A DNA stretch of 55,672 bases from positions 568,750 to 624,421 of the forward strand of contig NW_003119428.1 in NCBI RefSeq assembly GCF_000003605.2, given 5' to 3'. A model generated the notes under the pieces. The model made no database searches, had not been told where the DNA came from, and saw only the letters and a program-made list of their open reading frames with translations. This stretch comes from Saccoglossus kowalevskii. Taxonomy: Eukaryota > Hemichordata > Enteropneusta > Harrimaniidae. The first letter of the stretch is position 1. The number at the start of each line of letters is the position of its first letter. This document shows, in pieces, positions 24,801-35,100 of the stretch. Position numbers and translations under genes: made by a program.

Positions 24801-27800
24801 GAAAATGGTCTATTATGCAGGCTTATTCTATGACTTCACATTTAAAGGAATAAAGAGGGGAATGTGAACAATTTAATGCTACTGCCTGGACCATATGGTT
24901 GTTAGTTTACTCCGCAATAAATGTTTTACAGTTTCAATTTATTATAATTATAATATTTATTATTAATAATTTATTATAATAATTTTTGATTTTACACACA
25001 ATAAATTTGTTATCAAAACTTTAATTTACCTTAATTATTTTAACTTGACACTGTTCTATCACACATACCATATACATATAGGACATACTCCTTAGCTCGG
25101 TTTCATTTTCACTTGATGAAACGTAATATATTAAAACCCAGTTTAATGGTTAATAGAATGTATTGTTTCCTTCACACACCATTGAACTTGAAGCCTAATG
25201 AATATCCTTTCAAAATCCCTTAAAATTAGGCCCAGTGAATATTCCTCTTGCAGTAAGAGACTAGCTGAGATATCTAAAACATCAAAGCAGAGGTTTAGGT
25301 TTTTTGTTTAATTTCAATATGTTCACAGCTGATGTATCCAATTTTTTATTATAATACTAAAGGTGTTACAATGGAGCAAATTGTTCAATATTGTTAGTTT
25401 AAATATCTATAAATGTGCTGCCACACATGGTGTAGCATGAATGAAAAGTAACGGGTCCAGCAGATAAAAACCATTCCTCCTCTGTATGATTGATTACGAT
25501 GCATTGAAAAACCGTTTCATGTTTTAAGTGACGTAGCTCATTGCACTGAACAACATTTAACATTTCTATGATGAAAACAAAACCCAAACAAGCTTGTACA
25601 TGTACAATCAAAACTATGAAGAAATAGAGAAATATGTTAATAGTTGAAATAAAAAAACTGCACAGCTGGAGATGGTTATTTAAATGACTTGTAAATAATT
25701 ACATTTATACATGTACGCAGCTTACACATGCATGCACACATGTTGCAACACGTCATGCTGTTCGAATGCATGTAAAAGCGTTTGTTATTCCTGATTGCTT
25801 GGCTACAATATGAAATAACGAATAAATCTGGCTTCTTATTTGGAATTCAATATTAAATAAAAATATTTCAATACATTTCGAGTGTAAACTGAGAAGTGGC
25901 ATTTAAATTATTGTTATATTGAATTTCCTGAGCAACAAGGCTCATCAATTCTCAAACTCGATTTTAATTTTAATTAAATTGTGAATTTTAGTTATTGACT
26001 TTAGTACTGTAATTTACTACATGTACTATTGCGGAAATTGTCCACCAAAATCACTTGTTCGTAGAGCTGTTAGACACAATTTATTGATATCATAACTGAC
26101 ACATTTGAAACCAGAGATTCCGTCACATGATACTGTTTATTTCACCCAGTGTAAAATACTTGTACCCATAGTGGCTAATACTGCATTGTTTTTCCCAGCA
26201 TATCACCAACTTGTTAAATCACTTTGCTGAGAGTGAGGAAACATCAGTGTAAACCATTTTTCTATGCCAATCACAAATTTGCTTCAAATCTCCACTTCAC
26301 AATCAGAGAGAATATGCCATGAAAATAAGATATTTTTTTACTGCAAAGACTTTATTAATGATTTGCTTGACATTTATCATGTAGATCATTAAAAAATTCA
26401 GGGTTTGATATCAGTTGCAAAAATTGACAAAATCAGTTGTAACCAAAATTGAAATTAATTACTTTGACTTCAGCAATCTATTGAAAAGTTCGGGTAGTGT
26501 ACTTTGACTCTGTTTCACTGATAGGGTGGTAGTGAACTGTACTTACCTCATAAAAGCAAGGGTCACAAGAAGTATTACACTGATAAACCATCCTGCATCA
26601 GCAAATGCTTTGGGCAAAGTCAGAGCTCCACTACCAACAATCAGGTTGAAAACATATATCATACCAATCTGAAAATATAATAAAATACCACATCTTCCTT
26701 TAATTACTTTGTACATGCATTACATACCGTAATATTTCGTACAAAATTACAGAAAATTTAGATGGGAAATATTTGGCAGAGGAGATCAATGATAAATGTT
26801 TATATATATATATTTTTTCATTATTTGGAAAAGTATGTATCCGTAATTTCGCTAGCTCAAAATAAAGTAAATTATTATACATCTGTCACCGTAACACTAT
26901 AAGTTACAGCGTGCCGTAATTTTGCAGTATTTTACGGGGTACTTTCATATTGGGAAATGCAAATTCCAAATATGGAATGATTACACGCTTTAAGCGGTCC
27001 TCTAATAATAAAAAACAAACATGGCTGCCACCAGGGTTTGACTGGACTAGACACAAAGAAATTTGCTGATTCTGTTTTAAACTTTTTGGATTTCAGCATT
27101 CCCATGATGTATCATGGAAAGGAAAAGATGTATAATAATAAGGTCATTACGAGGATACCTCAAAGTATGCATTCAGGCAGTAGGCCGTTACATTGACTGC
27201 CGTTCCGTGTCAGTCGATACTCCCGCTGTACTGTCTTTGTGCATACTTTGAGTATCCTCGTAATAACCTCATACTCTCACATTGAGATTGTTGGCAATTT
27301 TAACTAAAATAAGATTTTGTTATATTGAGTTAAATTCGCTAGCATGACATGAAGCATGACTTTTGAAGCGTCACTACTAATATGGTACAATTTTTATGCA
27401 TTATGCATCAGCATATAAAATTCCTTGTGTATGACGAGGTGAACTGAACTTTTATTGAATTTTATTTTCACTGATTCATCTTTTCATCAAAAATAGTGAA
27501 AAAATTCCTAATAAAAATAAGATATTTTACAGTATAGGTTTTTAAGAATAATTTTATTGCTGGTAGTTTATTCTGGTTGATAATTCCTGAATTCTAATAT
27601 AGCAGTCACAGGGGAAAATGTCCTAATAGGATCAAGGATTAAGAGTTTTTAACAAAATAAGCCACTTCATCAAAAGTCATGTATGCCGACAACTGGTAGG
27701 TAGCCCACACTGAAACTAGAGGGGGTGAACCGAGACAGGGGTCTACAACTGCAGTATCCCACACTAGATAAAGTCAATGTTTTAGTTTATGTGTGTAGTG

Positions 27801-28842
27801 GTTGCAATACGAGAAAATACGTATTACATCATTCATGTCGATTCCTCTAGCTTCGACTTGTTATTTAGTATCCTGGGATGTACCAGCGATTTCGTAAATG
27901 ACATGTCATCCGATTTTGTACCGAGGAACTGTGGTTACTGCAAGACAAGTCTCACTGAAACACCGGTAACAAAATCTCGTACGTACATGGCATCTTTAAT
28001 CGAGAATCAATTGGGCATTACCTTACGGAGAATCACAGTCTGGTGTTGAGGGACGGTGGCAGAATGAATATTTGAATTGCAGTCCCATCCAGACTACCAG
28101 ACAACTTTGATTGGTAAAAAAAAAGTGTTGTATGTCAGAAAAAAAGTGTGTTTTTATTTCAGAATTCTAAATTATTAATGTAAATATAAATTATTCGGGC
28201 ATTTAATATCAAACAATCTGTTTTACGCACACTGAATGTAGTACTAAGTGAACGCAGCACAATTTTATTGCTGGTAGTTTATTCTGGTTGATAATTCCTG
28301 AATTCTAATATAGCAGTCACAGGGGAAAATGTCCTAATAGGATCAAGGATTAAGAGTTTTTAACAAAATAAGCCACTTCATCAAAAGTCATGTATGCCGA
28401 CAACTGGTAGGTAGCCCACACTGAAACTAGAGGGGGGTGAACCGAGACAGGGGTCTACAACTGCAGTATCCCACACTAGATAAAGTCAATGTTTTAGTTT
28501 ATGTGTGTAGTGGTTGCAATACGAGAAAATACGTATTACAGACAACTTTGATTGGTAAAAAAAAAGTGTTGTATGTCAGAAAAAAAGTGTGTTTTTATTT
28601 CAGAATTCTAAATTATTAATGTAAATATAAATTATTCGGGCATTTAATATCAAACAATCTGTTTTACGCACACTGAATGTAGTACTAAGTGAACGCAGCA
28701 CTGTTCACATAACAGTCTGTCGTAAAACAGCTGGGCAAATAATTGGTGTGAACCGGTATAGCAATGCAATAGAAGAGCAATGACATATGTAACTCACCCC
28801 GGGCGAGTATAAATCGCCGGTTTCTGTTAAACCGCCCGCCAT
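15829..28842 (-). CDS. TMEM104: Transmembrane protein 104 (TMEM104)
   Basis: Nine coding exons: 28842-28798, 26668-26547, 24365-24281, 23373-23280, 20481-20386, 19601-19502, 18984-18885, 17513-17420, 16574-15829. All introns are GT-AG (phases 0,2,0,1,1,2,0,1), giving 493 residues (human 496). Exon 1 encodes MAGGLTETGDLYSPG. Exon 2 encodes YVFNLIVGSGALTLPKAF, the first helix of the amino-acid transporter fold. Exon 3 has TSTFLIETMAAANA, exon 5 has RIEMGQMASMFF, exon 6 has YLYGDLAIYAAAVP, exon 7 an N-glycosylation-rich loop ending RIDVYRIFL, exon 8 FFNVQKTKYLQIFTSLMRW, and exon 9 NLFGVCIYSFMCQHSLPSL and TNFPIIAITLRNN. Each block aligns to human TMEM104. The protein belongs to the SLC32/36/38-like (AAAP) superfamily and should be a polytopic membrane protein of about ten to eleven helices; its substrate is not established. 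It is head-to-head with NAT9. Exon 7 has an unusual donor (GTCAGTATT) with a MITE 8 nt away. Introns 1, 3, 4, 6, 7 and others are rich in repeats. Confidence 0.95.
16884..17278. repeat. Inverted-repeat element with AGCTCCGCTG ends
   Basis: About 395 bp inside TMEM104 intron 8 are bounded by TTAGCTCCGCTGTTG on the left and CAGCGCAGCGGAGCTAT on the right. The interior contains two similar blocks (about 16980-17070 and 17130-17230), each with AAAAC(T/C)(A/G)CAAGTCT, GATTGCT and GACCTCTCT, so it is internally tandem. It is non-coding; the open frame at 17190-17423 runs out of it by chance. Confidence 0.6.
18099..18229 (+). other. Orphan exon-like coding segment
   Basis: A strong splice acceptor (long pyrimidine tract, CTAAT branch-like site, then AAG at 18096-18098) is followed by an open frame to TAA at 18227-18229. 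The frame has protein-like composition, including FYCPSCGIKQPKFDRAPSKE (two cysteines in a CX2C pair) and a CSEH end. No matching upstream exon was found on the + strand, and it lies within TMEM104 intron 6 on the opposite strand. It may be the last exon of a nested gene, a captured exon, or a fragment of a mobile element. I do not recognise the family. Confidence 0.3.
18674..18876. repeat. Palindromic MITE-like element, family P, copy 2
   Basis: The ends TACTGTAGAATACTTTATTT and AATAAAGTATTCCACAGTA are inverted. The element lies in TMEM104 intron 7, and its right end stops 8 nt before the exon 7 donor (GT at 18884-18883, - strand). The open frame at 18795-18998 (+) runs through this repeat and antisense to exon 7. 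Confidence 0.85.
19740..19952. repeat. Palindromic MITE-like element, family P, copy 3
   Basis: Same family and orientation as copy 2, to which it is closest (shared CAAATATACTTTTTTTCCT and TAAACTCATCAAAAA). It lies in TMEM104 intron 5, so copies 2 and 3 flank exons 6 and 7. Confidence 0.85.
22262..22426 (+). repeat. TTAA-flanked MITE-like element, family A, copy 1
   Basis: About 165 bp from TTAAAGCAGGGG to CCTCTCGCTTTAA. The termini are inverted repeats built on GTCACCTGCGCA and TGCGCAGGTGACGACCC. The core contains CATTGTTTACAAACAAGC and CATGAGCCTTT. It lies in TMEM104 intron 4. Copies are at 29308-29473 (reversed) and 35185-35350. Confidence 0.8.
23401..23810 (+). repeat. Family-E element, copy 2 (long hairpin)
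   Basis: This copy begins ATTATACATCTGTCACCGTA, 28 bp beyond TMEM104 exon 4 on its 5' side (intron 3). The right third (about 23664-23808) is a long imperfect hairpin: AAGGTTATTATGAGAATACC, then CTCAAAGTATGCACTCAGAC, answered by GTGCATACTTTGTGGTATTC and TCGTAATAACCTTAT. It is non-coding. Confidence 0.8.
24075..24218. repeat. Inverted-repeat element with AACACC ends
   Basis: About 144 bp in TMEM104 intron 2, 62 bp from exon 3 on its 3' side. The left end AAACACCAAAACAGCAACAT matches the complement of the right end GCAATGTTGCAGTTTGGGTG. A more diverged relative spans about 18224-18612, sharing AAAACAGCAACAT, CTGGTTTG and GGCAATGTTG. Confidence 0.55.
26875..27270 (+). repeat. Family-E element, copy 3 (long hairpin)
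   Basis: About 395 bp in TMEM104 intron 1, in the same orientation as copy 2. It starts ATTATACATCTGTCACCGTA and keeps the hairpin arms at about 27130-27185 and 27225-27270 with the CAAAGTATGCA and TGCATACTTTG pair. The hairpin loop differs from copy 2. Confidence 0.8.
27550..28700 (+). repeat. Near-identical tandem duplication, one copy with a 271-bp deletion
   Basis: Unit 1 (27550-28260) and unit 2 (28261-28700) start AATTTTATTGCTGGTAGTTT and end GTGAACGCAGCAC. They match almost base for base outside 27829-28099, which unit 2 lacks, plus a one-base change in a G run. It lies in TMEM104 intron 1, ending 97 bp from the exon 1 donor. The 271-bp segment contains the protein-like frame NCGYCKTSLTETPVTKSRTY, which I cannot place. 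It is either a very recent duplication or two alleles placed in tandem by the assembler. Confidence 0.9.
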
Positions 28843-29189
28843 GTCGGCTAACTCTCTTGTACAACCAGTTTTACAAAATGTCAGGGAGCCCGGTGGTCTT
28901 CAAAACAGCTAAATCTACGTCAACCAGGAAGTGTCACGTTTATCCAACCTCATTGTCGCCATGTACCCACAATGCAAGAAGATTGCCACGTAGTCGCAGC
29001 TGAGGGCGCCCTTTGACCTGCTCCTCCAGATCTTCTAAATGGTGTTTGTGCGCAATGTGATCCCAATCACGTCCTTGTTTATGTACAAGCATTAAGCTTC
29101 ATGGTACAAGAAATTATGTGTTATTTATGAGCAACGTTGACGTCAGCGTAGCAACCGTCTTAAAGTAGTTTGGCATTTGTTACATAAAT
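28843..29189. promoter_or_regulatory. Bidirectional promoter region TMEM104 / NAT9
   Basis: The two ATG codons are only 347 bp apart and diverge. The interval is the most GC-rich part of the neighbourhood (around 28850-29030), with CpG dinucleotides and no TATA box. A single shared promoter is the simplest reading; the exact start points are not visible. Confidence 0.65.
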
Positions 29190-32100
29190 ATGAAGCTAAA
29201 TGAAAATAGTTTGATAGAAGGAAAGAGAGTGGTATTGGTTCCTTATAAAGTAGACCACGTTATGAAGTAAGTGAAGTGGACAGTATAGACCTGGTATAGC
29301 ATATCTATTAAAGCGGAGGTGGTCGTCACCTGCGCACGCGAGGGAATTAAGTCCCAAGCGACGATAACAACGCACTCTAAAACGCACAGGCTCATGGGTA
29401 GACATTGGATTGTAAACAACGATAAGCTATAGTCGTCTGCTGCATGCGCAGTTAAACGACAACTCCTCTTTAACTGCAATCATAAACCATATATTTAGGC
29501 TCTATAATATTAAAGGATGGTAGTCATCGTGCCACGCATGCGCAAGATATATGGGTCTCATATAAACAAAGAAGCGCAGATCAATGAGTACAAACTGAGA
29601 CATCAAGCCTTAAATTAATTAAGTATTTTTTTTAGGTGATTGAAAGGTATAGAAGGAGTCTTTGGCTGTAATTAGTGCAAGCCGGGCCCAGGTCAAACCT
29701 TGTACTATAGTACTTGTGATTTCAATTAGAAGAGCGCATTGGATTATGGGTAAATTAATGTTTATCAACACAAATGTCGCACTTGCGCAGCCTGATGGCC
29801 ATCCCCCCTTTTAAACTGGTTGCTAAATTTTTGTATCACTGATTATTCTCTGGGATTTTCTAAAGATTTTGGTCATTTACCATGCAAATTTATTGGTGTT
29901 TCGAAGAAAGGGTGTACCTAGCCACTTTCGTCACTGTGGTAACTATCAATTGACATAAGTGTGTGTGACAGTTTATAGCTGTCATCCATTGTTTGGACAA
30001 TAATTTGCATATTCAAATTAGTAGCTTGCTAAATAATATTCATCAGCCAAATATCACAGTGAGTTACTGTAGAGGAACATTTTTTAGGAGCAAGGACAGA
30101 CTCATTTTGAAAGATTTTTTTTTATCTGAAAATGCCTTTCAAACCAAGCAATTTTTTAGTCTTGGAAATCTTTGAACAGCAAGTCAGCAAAACATGCTCA
30201 CTAATTGGCTGACAACTTTGACTTTGACCCAACAGATCATCTCAAAACAAATTTGCATACTTCATAAAAACTTCATAAACTGTTTAAATACTGTTTTTTT
30301 AGTAAACATGAGTATTTGATGGGGACAGAATGAAATGTAATATTCAAATTGTAGGTCAGCTGCTTTAGTCAGAAACAGAGATATTTTTTTTTGGCTTAAT
30401 GTAGGATCTATGATGGAATACTAGAATGGAATGTGATTAAAGGTGTACAAAGGTGAAATCCGGACATGTGCTCATGTAGTCATGGCGATAGTACATATCT
30501 AACTTCTTAAATTTAACAGTCTGGAACTAAATTTATCGAGTAGCAGCCTACGAGTCTTTTTATAATCATTAATGTTGAGGCTACAATCCCTGTTATGTTA
30601 ACATACATCATTTTGTAGTTCTAAGAGATAGAAAATCTAGAATAATTCATGTATTATTCAAGATGGACTTCAAGTGAAAAAACTTGCAGCATGTTGGCTG
30701 ATATAGTTCTGCTGTCTGAGGAGTGCACTGAGAAAGGAATATTCAGTCAATCACTATAATGAGAAAATTTAAATTGTTGAATAAGTAGAATCAATAAGTA
30801 AGTGGTTCATCCAAAATACCCATTTAAGTAATCAGGCCAATGGTTTTGAAGAGATGTCAGACATTTTTTTTTTTTTATCAACAAATCTGGCCAAAGTACC
30901 TAGATGTATACAATGTCAAGACTGAATTGAAATTTTTTTTTTTTTTTACTAAAATGACAACAACTATTCACAAAAGTTAGAGAATTGAAGGTATAGTCAC
31001 AAATAAAAAGTCATACATATTCATTAAAACTAAAGAATTGGAGATATCGACATGAAAATCATAAAAAATCTGACAGAAGTCCACCAAGGTGACTATATAT
31101 AAAATATAACAGTTTCCAGGGGCAGGTCCAAAATTGCATTTCTGATATGAATATTTGCCAAACTTGAAGGTATCATCACAAAATTGAAATGATTTTGACA
31201 GAGGTCCACCCAATGTTTCTATACATATAAAATAGTGAATTTGGCTAGCCATTTTTAAAAATGACAAAAATTATTCACCCTTTATAATTTAATATGTTCC
31301 ACCCCTAAGCTATGTTACCGGTAGTCCTTCATTTTTATGCTGCACAACATATTGGATACTGTGAAACTAGTTACTTTTACTGCCATTTAATTTCATCATT
31401 ATGATGTTTTGAGCAATTTCACAAATTCACAAACTTAGCGGAAATAGAAAATAACAAGTAAACTGTGCACAATCCTTTCCGGCCCAAAGGTAATATTAAC
31501 GATTAATTTCATTGCACTGCTTGTCAGAAAACATATATATTTTTGCAAAATGAATGGAAAATAATCAAACTTTATGAGACTGAGTATATCAGTCTGAGAG
31601 GTTTATTGCACACAAAAATAACACTATGGTAAAACATCTGAAAAAATGGAATCTTCTATTGCCCTTTGTGAGCTAGGCTCACTGTAGCAGAGTGTATTTT
31701 TTTCACCAGGAAGAATCTACTTGAAGTTATGTTACTTTTTGTAATTCTATGGAATGTAACTCATTAAGTACCCAATAAAACCTATAAATTATAAAAAAAA
31801 CTTGTGGGAACAATGAGTTCTATTCTTATCCTACAAGTTTAAAAACAAAAATAGTGAATTAAAAACCAGTGAATAATTGATGCATGTACAGTACTGAGAA
31901 GGTTTATCATAGCCAGATAATAACTTTATTTTAACTTGAAACTAGTTTTCTAGTCATATGTAAATATGACTACCAATTCATTTCATGGAGAGGATGAGTT
32001 CAAATACTTAATTCGTAGTTGTGGAAAAAACTGTCTTGATGTGGCAAGAGATAAAAGGGACAACTCATCATCTTGTAGAAAAAGCAATTTCTTCTGGCCC

Positions 32101-35100
32101 AATATCTCCAAATATTTTGGGTATTTAACCCCATAATTATACTCTCATCGTTACATTGTTTGACTCTGCTGTTTCCATAGATACCATGAATGGATGCAGT
32201 CAACTGAGTTACAGACATTAACTGCATCAGAGCCTTTAACTTTGGATGAAGAGTATGATATGCAACAAAGTTGGTGGACAGATGAGAATAAATGCACCTT
32301 CATCGTTTTGGAAAAAGACAAATGGGTGGATTCCAAAAATTCTGAAATTGGTGAGATATTATTGTAGTAGTCTACACAGTATGTCACAGGTCTACACATG
32401 TAGTATAGTATGTCACAGGGGTACACATGTATTATAGTATGTCACAGGTCTACACACATAGTATGTCACAGGTCTACACACAGTATGTCTCAGGTCTACA
32501 CACATGGTATGTCACAGGTCTACACACATAGTATGTCACAGGTCTACACACATAGTATGTCACAGATCTATACACATAGTATGTCACAGGTATACATACA
32601 TAGTATGTCACAGTTCTACACACATAGTATGTTACAGGTCTATACACATAGTATGTCACAGGTGTACACACATAGTATGTCACAGGTCTATACACATAGT
32701 ATGTTACAGGTCTATACACATAGTATGTCACAGGTCTATACACATGGTATGTCACAGGTCTACACACATAGTATGTCACAGGTCTACACACTTAGTATGT
32801 CACAGGTCTATACACAGTATGTCACAGNNNNNNNNNNNNNNNNNNNNNNNNNNNNNNNNNNNNNNNNNNNNNNNNNNNNNNNNNNNNNNNNNNNNNNNNN
32901 NNNNNNNNNNNNNNNNNNNNNNNNNNNNNNNNNNNNNNNNNNNNNNNNNNNNNNNNNNNNNNNNNNNNNNNNNNNNNNNNNNNNNNNNNNNNNNNNNNNN
33001 NNNNNNNNNNNNNNNNNNNNNNNNNNNNNNNNNNNNNNNNNNNNNNNNNNNNNNNNNNNNNNNNNNNNNNNNNNNNNNNNNNNNNNNNNNNNNNNNNNNN
33101 NNNNNNNNNNNNNNNNNNNNNNNNNNNNNNNNNNNNNNNNNNNNNNNNNNNNNNNNNNNNNNNNNNNNNNNNNNNNNNNNNNNNNNNNNNNNNNNNNNNN
33201 NNNNNNNNNNNNNNNNNNNNNNNNNNNNNNNNNNNNNNNNNNNNNNNNNNNNNNNNNNNNNNNNNNNNNNNNNNNNNNNNNNNNNNNNNNNNNNNNNNNN
33301 NNNNNNNNNNNNNNNNNNNNNNNNNNNTATACACAGTATGTCACAGGTGTACACACATGGTATTTCACAGTTCTACACACATAGTATGTTACAGGTCTAT
33401 ACACATAGTATGTCACAGGTGTACACACATAGTATTTCACAGTTCTACACACATAGTATGTTACAGGTCTATACACATAGTATGTCACAGGTCTATACAC
33501 ATAGTATGTCACAGGTCTACACACATAGTGTATACACATAGTATGTCACAGGTCTATACACATAGTATGTCACAGGTCTATACACATAGTATGTCACAGG
33601 TCTACATACATAGTATGTCACAGGTCTACACACACAGTATGTCACAGGTCTACAAACACATAGTATGTCACAGTTCTACACACATAGTATGTCACAGGTC
33701 TACACACATAGTATGTCACAGGTCTACACACATGTCACAGGGTTACACACGTCACAGGGTTACACACATAGTATGTCATATGTCTACACACATAGTATTT
33801 CACAGGTCTACACACATAGTATGTCACAGGTCTATACACATAGTATGTCACAGGTCTACACACATAGTATGTCACAGGGTTATACACACAGTGTGTTACA
33901 GGTCTACACACAGTATGTCACAGGTCTATACACATAGTATGTCACAGGTCTACACACATAGTATTTCACAGGTTTACACACAGTATGTCACAGGTCTATA
34001 CACATACTATGCCACTGTTCTATAGTATATGTCTACACAAAATAGTATGTCACTGTTTTACTCATATAGTATATACCACTGGTCAGTACATATAGTACTA
34101 CTATACATCGCTCTGGTCTATACTCGGGGTATGACACTACAATTTTAGCAGGTGATTTGTTTTTGTTTTCATAAGTATTATAGTTTAATCAATGCTACAG
34201 TGATATCACCCTTTCCTTTGTAATTGTAGACTGTATGTGTGGGGATGTCAATTTATTTTTCAATTCCCAAGATGACAATTCTACAGCAGAGATTGAAATA
34301 ATGATTGCTGGTATGTTATATACAAACTTGTTATGTTTATTCATCGCACAAGTTTATTCATCCCAAAGTCGATTTGTACGATTTATTATGTTAGCCCAAT
34401 ACTAACTTGTCCAATACGTGCAACAATTGTCGAATCAAGTTATTCGTATTTCTAGATTATAGTGTTTAGATTTACAGTTTGCATGTGTAATGTTTAAACA
34501 AAATTCTGATACATCAACTAAGTCTAGTAACTAGTAAACGCTGTTGGCCGAACCCAGGATAGATACGGTCAAATCTAGCACACTTATAAATATAGCACAC
34601 CAACTTAGAAACCAACATCATCCTGCACAAGATCGTAAGGCTGACAAATAGTTATGGGGCAAAAGAGTTGGGACGAATGTGAACTAGACGAATTGACTGT
34701 GAATCATTGAAACTTAGAAGCTGTCAAATGAAAATATTCATATCGATTACATTATCAAATGGAAAGCACTTATTAACACACTATAGTGTATTGATATTTT
34801 CTGCTCTGTTTATTTTCTGGGGTGGGAGCTAAAATTGAATATGTAGATAGTCTGAGATTTTGCGGTTTATATCTGCTTTATGCCTCCAAAGGTCATACAT
34901 CCTGGTACTTTTGGAAGTACAGTACAAAGTATAAATTCTGATTTCCTGTCTATAAATGTTCTTGAACTTGGCAACAGCTTGCATTGTATAATTAAACTTT
35001 TGCGTTGATAATTAATTTCTCATCACAGGAAGTAAACAGATACGTGACCTTAGGCTTATGTAATATTTTCAACTTTTCTTGTATATTGATCCAGAGAACA

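Noticed and set aside
32410-34025. Very long open frames across the minisatellite on both strands
   Set aside because: They arise because the repeat unit is 24 bp; they run through 500 N, encode only MSQVYTHS-type repeats and lie inside a NAT9 intron.
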